Positions 22,661-33,336 of a DNA stretch of 64,000 nt are shown here, in pieces. The notes under the pieces were generated by a model. It was not told where the DNA came from, ran no database searches, and saw nothing but the letters and a program-made list of their open reading frames with translations. This stretch comes from Allantophomopsis cytisporea (taxonomy: Eukaryota > Ascomycota > Leotiomycetes > Phacidiales > Phacidiaceae), in the NCBI GenBank assembly GCA_024752435.1, contig CP103035.1:2170001-2234000 (forward strand). The letters run 5' to 3'. The translations under genes and the position numbers were made by a program. Within the stretch, counting starts at the first letter, position 1. Each line of letters starts with the position of its first letter.

Positions 22661-23318
22661 TTTGAGAGCTCACATAAGAAGCCTCAGGCCTATTGAGTTC
22701 AAAATCGGGAGAAGTGAAGAATTGAGAAATGGGAATAGCAAGGAGTAGAAGAGAGCGACACACTATTCCAGCCTTACTGCGAAAAGCACACCTTGAGTTG
22801 CTAGGTATAAATCGAAAACAGTTAGTGTTTTTGATTGGAGCGTGTTTACCGCACATGTAATATCAAGGCTTTTATGTAACAGTGTGGCGGGTTATATGAT
22901 TCGTTCTATTAAGCTATACACAGCCTTATTGATATCGCCAATTTTTGGACTATTACAGCTTATTCTACATTACACAATTCAGAATTAATGGGCGTTATCC
23001 AGAAATATATGATACGATTTACACAGTGAGTGCTTTTTTAACGAATTGACAGCATTGTTCAACTAGTGTTGCAATACAAGGAATTGCGTTTTAGCAGTAT
23101 ACAAATGTCACCTAGCAGCGGAAATAGAGCGTACTATTTGAATTGGTGTTGAGTTGACTGTTCTCTATATATTTCACTTGAAAGTGGGGGTGAATTCATG
23201 TGACTACAAACGAGAGCTTTGACCATTGAAGAAACAATTGGACTAAGCAAGCTACGAACATGTTAAATCAACATAGCTATATTATGCCTAACAATAAAAG
23301 AGCATCATATAGAATCGG
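22661..23318. other. Upstream region of NLR 1
   Basis: Presumed promoter and leader of NLR 1 and 3' flank of the SesB-like gene. It includes the short repeat at 22674-22750. No gene seen. Confidence 0.5.
22674..22750 (+). repeat. Short dispersed repeat in the NLR 1 leader
   Basis: The stretch around ttcaaaatcgggagaagtga matches, with several changes, 27770-27845 in the same plus-strand orientation, near ttcaaaatcgagaaaagtaa. Confidence 0.55.
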
Positions 23319-24938
23319 CTAAAATGACATTGAACCCCCGCCTGAATTGTACGTGCCTCCATTCATCATTTTGCCGCCACTTGTAGAAAATGATCCAGTG
23401 AAATGATTGACCTGACTTGAATTTACATCCTCCGACTTTACATCTTCCGACTTTACATCTTCCGACTTTACATCTTCCGACTTTACATCTTCCGACTTTA
23501 CATCTTCCTGCCTATTATCTCTTGGTATATTGATTTGTCTTGGCGTTCTTAAATAATCGTTGAGACAATCCAATGCTTGGGTGAAAGCTGGAAAGGTCTC
23601 ATTCTCAAACTTGACAATGGCTGAATGGTCTGCATCCACAGGATGTTTACTCTCCATATCCCTTGGAAAATCTAGAGTAGCACTATGCGGATTAAGTGCC
23701 CGTGTATGTTCTCCAGTGCGTGCAAAGGACCCATTAGGTTTCTGTGATTGTCAGATAAATTTATATAGCATAAAGGGAAATACTTGCCATTATTAACCTC
23801 TGAGTGAGTTCCATTTCATAAAAGCTCGCCACCCTACAGCCTTTGACAATATCAACAAAGTTGTCGAGTTCTCGGCGCCAGTAAGTCTCCTCGCTGATCT
23901 GGCGGAGTCTCCTCTCTGATGTGTTGCTATATTGTATTGCGGCAATCATGTCTTCTACATCCATCCCACGGTGTGGTACGGCAAAGAATAAGATTCCGCA
24001 GGTGGCCTTTATTGTTGAACCGCCAGTCTGTTGATCCTTGACTAAATACTATAAGTCTGTCAGCTGAGCTTGTCCCATAGATGGGCTGAAACTTACACTT
24101 TTCAATATGTTGCCGCCAAAGCTGTGAGAGACAAACACTATAGGTCGGTTTGGGTCCTATGTCAATTAGCTAAGGAAGATGAGGAGAAAATGAATCAACT
24201 ATACGCCGAAACAAAGGCAACCAACATTCTTTCTCGCTTGATTCAGAGCATCACCGAAGCTACGGCCATAATCCAGCAGCTCTCCAAAGCCAGTCCCTCT
24301 AAGCCTCGCCTTGTGTCCGTATATCATAACTCTAGCGTTGGGAAAGTTGTTTGGAAGGAAATGGCGCGGCCACATCCGCCACGGATCTGATTTAGAGGTC
24401 CATGAGCCGTAGGCATGGCTACCAATTCCTGAAACAAAGACAATGCTAAGAAGTCAACACATAGTACACTAAGATGGCAGGTGTCTTACTCGGCGGTAGG
24501 TTTTGCTTCTGTGGAATACATCTGAGTGAAGCTGAGAAACTCAGCGTCGAAGTGAAGATAGCGGTCTCTCCCTGGCACCTGGCAAGACCTTGAAGAGCCC
24601 TCCTTTAAGGAGGAGAGAAAGTCGGGTAGCATCTTGAAGTCGACAATTGCAACAAGGTTGTCAGTGTCGGTACATGAGGGTACAATGGTGATGGCGCTGA
24701 TGCAATCACTTCTATCATTTGAAAATGTTGCAATCGTGGTCTTGATACAGGTCTCGGCTTGTGAAGTATTACCAGATGGAATGCCGCTGACACGAACCAC
24801 GAAGGGCTTCCTTGGTGCTGCTGTCTTGGGTGCCGTTGACGCGCGACGAGGTAGTGGGTTATTCCGTTTATGATTCGCGACGACCCAGGCGATGAAGATG
24901 CCACAAAGTATTGTTAACAGTAATACTGAAGTCTCCAT
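23319..24938 (-). CDS. SesB-like alpha/beta hydrolase with C-terminal motif
   Basis: Exons 24938-24490, 24445-24226, 24156-24097, 24048-23784 and 23741-23319, about 470 residues. The ATG at 24938 starts a membrane anchor (VLLLTILCGIFIAWVVA). An RRM-like segment follows (FVVRVSGIPSGN to VAIVDFKML). The hydrolase reads FVSGIGSHAYGSW, RVMIYGHKARL, the nucleophile elbow PIVFVSHSFGG (Ser near residue 235), FFAVPHRGMDVED and HSATLDFPRD...PVDADHS. The tail has five or six SEDVK units and ends NHFTGSFSTSGGKMMNGG plus a Gly/Ser-rich end. SesB-type proteins are lipase-like effectors of fungal NLRs. The last intron (23742-23783) joins exons one base out of phase with its natural acceptor. An AG at 23717-23718 would restore the frame. 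Confidence 0.75.
23422..23510 (-). repeat. 15-bp coding minisatellite (SEDVK units)
   Basis: Five to six copies of ttccgactttacatc on the plus strand, nearly identical, encoding SEDVK on the minus strand. They sit directly before the C-terminal motif of the SesB-like protein. The phosphorylase-like gene has a single equivalent (QEDIKSSQV), so the array expanded after the tails were shared. Confidence 0.9.
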
Positions 24939-25425
24939 GATGTCGAGACGGTATGAGGAGTGCGTGGTTGACACCAGCCATGAGGAATGAGTATAGCCTT
25001 GTCAGCTCTCTTGACTGTTTTATCGTCTTGTATCTATGAGACTTTTAGGATGTTGATATTTGATTTCTGGCGCCTTATAGAACCTTTAGTAACCTGTGTT
25101 TGAAATTCGGTAAGAGTGCAAGGTGATAGTCGTTGAGGATGATCGGAGAATGATCGGAGGATGAAGATGATTAAGACGAAACATTCGAAAACAGGCATGG
25201 GGATATTCGAAGCCTTACAATACTGGAAATTATAGCGTTGTTCTATTCGCTCTGTAACCGCGTAGCTGAGCTGCAGATAACAGAGTTACATTGTAGAACA
25301 TAGGGAATAAGGTATTCACAATAGTGGGGAATAATTCTGTATTACATGGGATAAGTTATTCACAATAGTGGACAATAATTCTGTATTTGAGCTAATTTTA
25401 ACATTGTGTACTAACGTGCAATCTG
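24939..25425. other. Promoter region of SesB-like gene
   Basis: No gene. It contains the upstream region of the SesB-like gene, then the direct repeat at 25296-25386 and the 3' flank of the PNP gene. Confidence 0.5.
25296..25386 (+). repeat. Two-copy direct repeat
   Basis: Two adjacent 40-45-bp copies sharing tattcacaatagtgg and aataattctgtatt, with a few differences, just downstream of the PNP gene stop. Confidence 0.8.
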
Positions 25426-26589
25426 TTAGAACGACATAGAACCTCCGCCTGAATTGTATGTGCCTCCATTCATCATTTTGCCGCCACTTGTAGAAAATGA
25501 TCCTGTGAAATTATTGACCTGACTCGACTTTATATCCTCCTGCCTACTATCTCTTGGTATAACTGGTTGAAGACCTGACTTTACATCTTTATACTCATCA
25601 CCTGTCTGTATAACTGGTTGAAGACCCTTCACAATCGTCGGCGCGATAGTATATAGAAATTCTTTCGCAAACGATGCAGCAGCCGCTGCAGCATATTTAT
25701 GCCAGTTCCAGTTCTTATGACCATCTGCGTAATCCGAAATTCCTCTGATGATAAGTGGTCGCACCTGATTCATTACACCAGCAGCCTCCATTTCGAAGCA
25801 GCGCGCTTCGCTACACAAGGCACTAATCTGGTCGCGCTCCAAGGCATTCTTCACCACTGAGTCGCTAGAAGCTATGGTGCCTTGATGGAAGATGAGCTTT
25901 GTGCCCGCTCGTTTTGGCCGGTCAATGTGCTCAGATGGAGGGCAAGCAGAACAGTCTGACGCATCTCCGTGGGGATACGTCGCTTTGAAAAGTTTGTCTT
26001 CAGTGAGGCCCGGATGTGCAAATGTAGAATCCTTCTCTGTCGTTTGTCGTAACCAGTGGTCGAATCGAGTACGACCGACCACTCTGTTTGCCAGAAGTTT
26101 TCCAAGGGCATTCTGAAGACTTTGCTCTGGTCTATCGAGGTAGCTTGTTATTTCAAACCCATCCTCCCTGTTCCTCCCCAAATCGTATTGAACGATAGCG
26201 GGTGCACCCACTTTGGCTGGCCATCCAACAACCACATCACCAAGATGAATGTCGTTGTAGGGATCTGGATCGAACAGCTTATTCGGCACCCCACCACCGA
26301 TCCCTACAAATAGATATATCCTGAGATTTGGAAAATTGAGTCTCATTGTAGGTATGAGGCCACTCGCTGAGACCTTTCCTGGGGAACTCGGTGGCATACA
26401 AGCTATAACAACGTTGTGTTTGTTGATAGAGCCGTAGGAATAGGTATTGGTATCGGTAAATTTCAGTTCTGGGTCTTCGTGGTACTCATCCAGCGAATAC
26501 ATAGCTGCTGGGAGCTCACTCATAGGTAAGGCGCATAGCCATCCCACAGTATATTCCTCTGGTCGAAGTATTGGTATACTTGATGCCAT
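25426..26589 (-). CDS. PNP_UDP nucleoside phosphorylase-like protein with C-terminal motif
   Basis: Single-exon ORF of 387 residues. It starts SIPILRPEEYTVGWLCALPM, the usual start of the PNP_UDP domain found at the head of many fungal NLRs. Further signatures are FVGIGGGVPN, IHLGDVVVGWP, the substrate-site CFEMEAAGVM and IRGISDYADGHKN followed by W-x-x-YAAAAAA. This domain cleaves or phosphorolyses nucleosides; relatives in bacterial defence cleave ATP. Here the NACHT and repeat domains are missing. Instead, residues about 359-387 carry NNFTGSFSTSGGKMMNGG and a GGG-S-M-S-F end, nearly identical in DNA as well as protein to the SesB-like tail. I infer a stand-alone effector operated by the neighbouring NLRs. 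Confidence 0.88.
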   Translation of the reverse strand: MASSIPILRPEEYTVGWLCALPMSELPAAMYSLDEYHEDPELKFTDTNTYSYGSINKHNVVIACMPPSSPGKVSASGLIPTMRLNFPNLRIYLFVGIGGGVPNKLFDPDPYNDIHLGDVVVGWPAKVGAPAIVQYDLGRNREDGFEITSYLDRPEQSLQNALGKLLANRVVGRTRFDHWLRQTTEKDSTFAHPGLTEDKLFKATYPHGDASDCSACPPSEHIDRPKRAGTKLIFHQGTIASSDSVVKNALERDQISALCSEARCFEMEAAGVMNQVRPLIIRGISDYADGHKNWNWHKYAAAAAASFAKEFLYTIAPTIVKGLQPVIQTGDEYKDVKSGLQPVIPRDSRQEDIKSSQVNNFTGSFSTSGGKMMNGGTYNSGGGSMSF

Positions 26590-28241
26590 CTTGTTCCGAC
26601 GCGGACTTTAAAACTGAAGTTTGACAGAGTTTGATATAGTTCGATAGATGGTAGAGTTCAATATATGTTTGTGTTTAGTATAATTGGTGGTTTGGTAATA
26701 ACTTCGTTTACTAAGGATTATATAACTTGCTTTCACCGGAATGATACACCAGGAATCAGGTATAGCTCTGTTTTATGCAAGTAAGCAAGCGTTAACTTCA
26801 ACACTAGAGGAAGAGCTGTTAAGTTCTCTGCGCTCTTTGTATTAAGCATATAGAAGACTCTATAGCCAGCCTTCTTTCAACCCCTCTTTGATCATGGCAA
26901 GGCAGACTGATGGTGTGCATAATATCTCAGCTGAACAATCCTATGTGGTAATTAGCCCGCTCAACTTACATGGGTAAGCCACCTTTGAATAGAAGGGTAT
27001 ACTTGTACAGATGAAAGAAAGCAGCGGATACAAAGCAAAACAAGGTTGAGCAAAAGATGTCAGATCATAAGGGAACGCAACTTTGGAAAGCATGTGTTGA
27101 CAGGAATAAATATACTAAATTACCAACTATTAAGAGGTCAATGGGCAGGATATGTTGAAGGAATAGAAACTACAATTATCGAAGTGGGAAAGCTATCCTA
27201 GTAGACTCATATGTAAGGACAATAGGTTGACAAGACAGACTGAGAGATTGTAGATACCTTAACATGACTTTATCATCACTTTGCTCACAAGAACAAATGT
27301 TACGTCCTTGCTGCTGGGTAGGTGGCAAAGCACAGGCTTCTCAGCGGTTGTATATACTGGCACAATATACGAAGAGGTAGGGGCTCTCCAGTGAAACTAA
27401 GTGGTTGCTGTTGGTATCGAAGCACGTAACTTAATACTCTGGCAAAGGTGTAGGCAAAGGTAGGTAACAAAGTATTGATTGAAGTTGAGCACGAAGCTCC
27501 TATCTACTAAGGAAATACAGAGATCCATATAGTTGCTTCCTGCTTCTGGGGAACTGTATCTATCTTCGGGGAACTGTACGGTTCCATAGGGGAATGTGCA
27601 GTTCCCTTTCATATGCACAGTTCCATCACGTGATCTTGCAGTCCCGTGATTCCTGACATGTGACCCTGTTGCAGCCTTTCATGTTTGTTGTGATCGTAAG
27701 GTCGTAGTATGAGGCTGTAACAACAAAGTATCCGTATGTTATTCAGGTGTGCAAGATAACCATAGCTTATGCAACAAGGCTCGGGCCTGTTGAATTCAAA
27801 ATCGAGAAAAGTAAAGAAATGAGAAATGTAGATGGCGAAGAGTGGGTGGCTTGATCGCAGACAGGACATATTCAACTGGAAGAACCAGTGAAAAGCCGTA
27901 CAGTAAGCGCCTGTGGATACAACTCTGCACACCCATTCAACTTCCCTACTAATAGCGACCTTACATATGGCACACTCAACTATGGCCGTATACTGCGATA
28001 AATATGTTCTCCGCCTTTTCGGTGAGGCGATGCACATAGAAGGCTTAAATAATTAGCTTCTTACGGAAGTCATTCCTCATCGTGACGAACTCCAATTTCT
28101 TAGAAGACAAATTACTAAAAGGCGTTGGAAGGTGTTCAAACGTTCATTTCCAAACAACAATCAGTGAGACATTCTGTCACTAGAAACTCGGTCAAGTACG
28201 AAGAGCAGCTTCTCGCGCCCAACGAAAGCCTCATTAGCGTA
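26590..28241. other. Intergenic between divergent PNP gene and NLR 2
   Basis: 1.65 kb shared upstream region of two divergent immune-type genes. It holds the two dispersed repeats listed separately and a purine/pyrimidine stretch with repeated ggggaactgta (27548-27580). No complete gene was recognised. A 142-codon minus ORF (28037-27609) only partly resembles the NLR 1 leader DNA. Confidence 0.5.
27290..27515 (-). repeat. Dispersed repeat, inverted relative to 63245-63455
   Basis: Read on the minus strand it contains acctttgcctacacctttgc, acgtgcttcgatacca, tggagagcccctacctcttc and agcagcaaggacgtaac, matching in order the plus strand at 63270-63440. I estimate about three quarters identity by eye. 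Confidence 0.75.
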
Positions 28242-31200
28242 ATGGCAGAAGGTGCCAAGCGACAGCGGAACGATCTAGCGGGCCACTATACAAGTTATAG
28301 GTAGAGAAATTTACTTTATCGGCACGACCTCTGGAGCTAATAATGACTATAGTGGGCTACAATCGAATAGTGTCAACCTTAATACTGGAGGAGGTAATAA
28401 TAACTACAGTGGACAATTCAGTAGTAACAGTGGGCCACAATTGAACGGTGTCAACCTTAGTACTGGAGGAGGAAGCGTTAACTTCGTCCATTCGGATTCA
28501 GGCAAGTCTACAAACGAGAACAATCTTTGTGTCTGGTCTAACATAAAAAGTAGATCAAGGCACACTTTATGAAAGATGTTTACGCGACCTACGAGCTACA
28601 GACCCTCGCGTTGACAAAAGACGCATCGAAGGCAGCAAAGATGAGCTGCTGCCAGATTCATGCTCATGGGTGCTAAGTGACAAAGCATTTCAGGACTGGT
28701 GGACGAACGATAATCCTCATCTGTTTTGGATTCACGGAGACCCTGGAAAAGGGAAGACTATGATCATGCTTGCGCTTGAGTCAGAAATATCAAGACGCAT
28801 CAGTACAACAGCCGTCGGAGGTGTAGTGTTGTATTTTTTCTGTCAAAGCACTGATGACCGTCTAAATCATGCTGCTGCCATTCTCCGCGGGTTGATCTTC
28901 ATGTTGGTTGCCCAGGATGGAGAAACACTACTTCATCACTTACGAAAGAAACTGGACGAGACAAGAGAGGCTGAAGGGAGCGCTAATCTGGTACACTCAC
29001 TCTTTGGAATACTGGTTGATCTGTCATCAAAGTCTCAATTTGATAAGGTCTATCTCATGGTCGATGCACTCGATGAATGCAGTCTCGAATTGTCCCCGCT
29101 TCTATATGAAATCGCAAGTGAGAAGTGCTCTCCCAAGATCAAGTGGTTGGTGACAAGTCGAAACGAAGTGCTCATTAAGGAGCACCTTCAGTCATGCAAC
29201 CGTCCATGTTTGAGTTTGGAAGTGAATTCTTCGCATGTCGAGAATTCAGTGAATACATATATCCGAGCGAAAGTTGAAAGCTTGGCAGAGAGCAAAAGAT
29301 ACAGCTCTGAACTTAGGAGGGAAGTTGAGGAGTATATCTCCAACAAAGCAGACGGAACATTCCTCTGGGTTGCACTCGTCTGTAAAGAGCTCCAAAAGGT
29401 TCCGAAGCTAGATACACGTAGTAGACTCGAAAGATTCCCTACAGGACTCAGGCCTTTATATAAACGGATTCTAGATCAGCTTCCAGTACATAAAACCGAA
29501 GATTATCCTGAACGACACCTTCAAGTTCTTCAACTAGTCACACTCGCCCGCCGGCCCTTGCATCTCAGCGAACTTGTAATTCTAGGAGATTTGTTGCCTG
29601 GGGTAGATCACGATCTACAGGATTCAAGAGATCTAGTCGAGACTTGCGGTTCTTTCTTCACGATTCGAGACGACATAGTTTACTTTGTCCATCAGTCAGC
29701 TACAGATTTCTTCAAGGATGGCGAAGGGAAAGAAGTGTTCTCTGACGGAGTTACTCATGCCAACAAAAGGATTGCGTTTCGCTGCTTAGATTTGATGTCT
29801 AACAAATTACAGCACAACATCTGTCAACTCTCTGCACCAGATGCTTCTCCACTGACAGTTGATAAAGAACACTTAGAGCGGCGTATTCCCTATTACTTGC
29901 AATATTCAGTTTGCTACTGGGTGGACCATTTTCAACATAGCCGGAATCATAATGAAGGACAGCCCGATGTTAGTGGAAGGGTACTTAACTTCCTACAAGA
30001 CTTTACTTTAAAGTGGCTCGAAGCACTAAGCCTTATCAAAAACACAATTGGTGCTGTTCGAATGATAATGGATTTGCAATCTTTGCAGTTGGTGAGTTAA
30101 TGTTTGTTCTTAAGATAGTATACATTTAATTTTTCGGATAGGCTGATACAAAAGAACCTCTAACCCACTTTATAACTGACATAAAACGATTCCTCCTATA
30201 CAACAGGTCAATAATTGAGATTGCGCCACTACAAGTATATAGCTCTAGTATTATATTCAGCCCTGAAGGAAGTATAATACGAAGAGCTTTTCAAAATAGT
30301 GCTATTAGTTGTATATCTCTATGGCCACGCACATTACAAGAATGGAGCCCATGCTTAAGCACACTTGAAGGTCATTCTTCGGGGGTCAGAGCTGTCACCT
30401 TCTCACCAGATGGCAACCTCGTAGCCTCAGCATCAGGCGATTCCACAGTGCGGCTCTGGGGCACGCAGACGGGGGCCCTTCAGAACACACTCGAAGGTCA
30501 TTCTGACCGGGTCAGAGCTGTCACCTTCTCACCAGATGGCTACCTCGTAGCCTCAGCATCTTGGGATAAGACAGTGCGGCTTTGGGACACGCAGACGGGG
30601 GCCCTTCGGAACACACTCGAAGGTCATTCTGACCGGGTCAATGCTGTCACCTTCTCACCAGATGGCTACCTCGTAGCCTCAGCATCAGACGATTCCACAG
30701 TGCGGCTCTGGGACACGCAGACGGGGGCCCTTCGGAACACACTCGAAGGTCATTCTCACTGGGTCAATGCCGTCACCTTCTCACCAGATGGCTACCTCGT
30801 AGCCTCAGCATCTTCCGATTCCACAGTGCGGCTCTGGGACACGCAGACGGGGGCCCTTCAGAACACACTCGAAGGTCATTCTCACTGGGTTACTGCTGTC
30901 ACCTTCTCACCAGATGGCTACCTCGTAGCCTCAGCATCTTGGGATAAGACAGTACGGCTCTGGGACACGCAGACGGGGGCCCTTCAGAACATACTTAAAG
31001 GTCATTCTGACGAGGTCACTGCTGTCACCTTCTCACCAGATGGCTACCTCGTAGCCTCAGCATCAGAAGATGAGACGGTGCGGCTCTGGGACACGCAGAC
31101 GGGGGCCCTTCGGAACACACTCGAAGGTCATTCTGATACGGTCACTGCTGTCACCTTCTCACCAGATGGCTACCTCGTAGCTTCAGCATCTTGGGATAAG

Positions 31201-32439
31201 ACAGTGCGGCTCTGGGACACGCAGACGGGGGCCCTTCGGAATACACTCGAAGGTCATTCTTTGGGGGTCAGTGCTGTCACCTTCTCACTAGATGGCTACC
31301 TCGTAGCCTCAGCATCTTGGGATAAGACGGTGCGGCTCTGGGACACGCAGACGGGGGCCCTTCGGAACACACTCGAAGGTCATTCTGACGGGGTCAGAGC
31401 TGTCACCTTCTCACCAGATGGCTACCTCGTAGTTTCAGTATCAGACTATAACACAGTGCGGCTCTGGGACACGCAGACGGGGGCCCTTCAGAACACACTC
31501 GGTCATTCTGGGACGGTCAATACTGTCACCTTCTCACCAGATAGCAAGCTCGTAGCCTCAACATCGTACGATAAGACAGTGCAGCTCTGGGACACGCAGA
31601 CGGGGGCCCTTCAGAACACACTCGGTCATTCTTCGGGGGTCAATGCTGTCACCTTCTCACCAGATGGCTACCTCGTAGCCTCAACATCTTACGATTCCAC
31701 AGTGCGGCTCTGGGACACGCAGACGGGGGCCCTTCGGAACACACTCGAAGGTCATTCTGACTGGGTCAGAGCTGTCACCTTCTCACTAGATGGCTACCTC
31801 GTAGCCTCAGCATCAGGCGATTCCACAGTGCGGCTCTGGGACACGCAGACGGGGGCCCTTCGGAACACACTCGAAGGTCATTCTTCGGGGGTCACTGCTG
31901 TCACCTTCTCACCAGATGGCTACCTCGTAGCCTCAGCATCACACGATTCCACAGTGCGGCTCTGGGACACGCAGACGGGGGCCCTTCAGAACACACTCGA
32001 AGGTCATTCTGACCGGGTCAAAGCTGTCACCTTCTCACCAGATGGCTACCTCGTAGCCTCAGCATCTTGGGATAAGACAGTGCGGCTTTGGGACACGCAG
32101 ACGGGGGCCCTTCAGAACACATTCAAAGATCAAGGCTACATATCTCAGCTATCCTTTGGAAGTGATGGCTCGTATCTTATAGCCGATACACGTCGTATTG
32201 AGCTTAGTCTTCCTGTTGATGCACCACCAGGTCTAAGCGGGAAATCGGCTTCAGATTACTCTATCAGTCAGGATAGATGTTGGATAGTGTGGAGAGGATG
32301 CAAGGTGTTGTGGCTTCCTCCTGAGTACCGCCCAGTCTGTCATGCTGCAAGTGGTCGGACGATAGTTATTGGGCGGGCTTCTGGTGGAGTGACGTTTATT
32401 CGATTCAAAGAGTGTACACATATTCTTCACTTCTGTTAG
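28242..32439 (+). CDS. NACHT-WD40 NLR receptor 2, 14 WD repeats, N-terminal motif
   Basis: Exons 28242-28300, 28353-28501, 28560-30091 and 30142-32439, about 1345 residues. Residues 16-64 carry two copies of the short motif; the second, NNYSGQFSSNSGPQLNGV plus a GGGS-V-N-F end, aligns without gaps to the effector tails (13 of 29 identical). The intron after the motif is GC-AG (GCAAGT). NACHT: CLRDLRATDPRVDKRRIE, Walker A GDPGKGKT near 128, Walker B YLMVDALDEC near 233, DGTFLWVALVCKEL. A short linker leads to 14 WD40 repeats of 42 residues, two of 41, then a tail shared with NLR 1. Family role: non-self recognition leading to cell death. NACHT identity to NLR 1 is clear but moderate, so the WD arrays appear to evolve separately. 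Confidence 0.9.
30364..32121 (+). repeat. Array of 14 near-identical WD40 repeats (126 bp)
   Basis: Twelve units of 126 bp and two of 123 bp (lacking the Glu codon of LEGHS). Backbone codons such as gtcaccttctcaccagatgg are repeated almost without change. Variation is concentrated at the two residues after GHS (SG, DR, HW, DE, DT, LG, DG, GT, DW), the residue after the following Val (R, N, T, S, K) and the residues around S-A-S-x-D-x-T (G, W, D, S, E, Y, H; then S, K, E, N). This is the high-internal-conservation pattern of fungal recognition NLRs. Confidence 0.95.
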
Positions 32440-33336
32440 ATTCATTATAATACCTTGTAAACAGCAGGACATATGCCTCGGAAATAGTCATTGATCTGTT
32501 CTTGAATGTTGGAGCTATTTTAATGCTATAGAAATGCCTAACCTAGGCTGTTCTGCAAGAGGAAAGGAGGAGGGATACAGCACAGCAATCGATGGTGAGC
32601 AGAAAAATCTGAAAACAAAGGGCTCGGATGAGTTTACATACATTGATAATACCTTGACGGTTTCGTCTAAGTCACAAGGGTATAATTACCAATGCTTGAT
32701 TTCTTTGGCACGCACAAGGACATCGATAAGGCGAATATTACGAGGCTTCATACGAGGACTTGGATTGAAATTTGGCGGGCCAGCGGCAACTCCCACCAGT
32801 AATGCAACCCAAATGTTTAAAAGGCATGCTTTTACTTAATTCACAAGTGCTGACGCCGAGCCTACGCTGTAGTTCTACCCCTCAGTAGTTTTCGATAAGT
32901 CAACCTAAGCTTCAAACCTGTATGTTGACTCCAAAGAATGTGTTGCCGGCTGTTGAATTTAATTGCTACTCGTTGTCTATTACATGTCATGAATTTAAGC
33001 CGCTTATCCTGCTTCACTTGCTACTATTCTTCTCGACGTTGTAAGTGCTTGATGAAATTCGTTGAAAGACTTGTAGAACATCACATTACTCTAACATAAA
33101 TTACAAAGCGAGCAATTTTCATAGATACAACCTGTTATTTCCTATTCAGATCGGCAGCCCGCTTAAATACTCAAGGTTACAATAAAGGATTCCGGGCGCC
33201 AACAATATGTAACTGATTCCAACGACTGTATGCTCTGAGGATATTTAACGGCATTTACCTATCAACCCTAGTTGCTCTTTAGCATCGGCCCGTAAATCTC
33301 CAAGGGGTTCTTCCAAAGTGCATTTGGCCTGCCTAT
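32440..33336. other. Intergenic, nothing firm
   Basis: 3' flank of NLR 2. A 101-codon ORF at 32534-32839 has an Arg/Gly-rich end but no family pattern and no introns to support it. Confidence 0.4.

Noticed and set aside
23422..23510. CRISPR-like reading of the regular 15-bp repeats
   Set aside because: Units are contiguous without spacers, in frame with a gene, in a eukaryotic genome.
24070..24390. Plus-strand 106-codon ORF at the SesB-like locus
   Set aside because: Antisense of SesB exons 2 and 3; the minus strand carries the hydrolase motifs.
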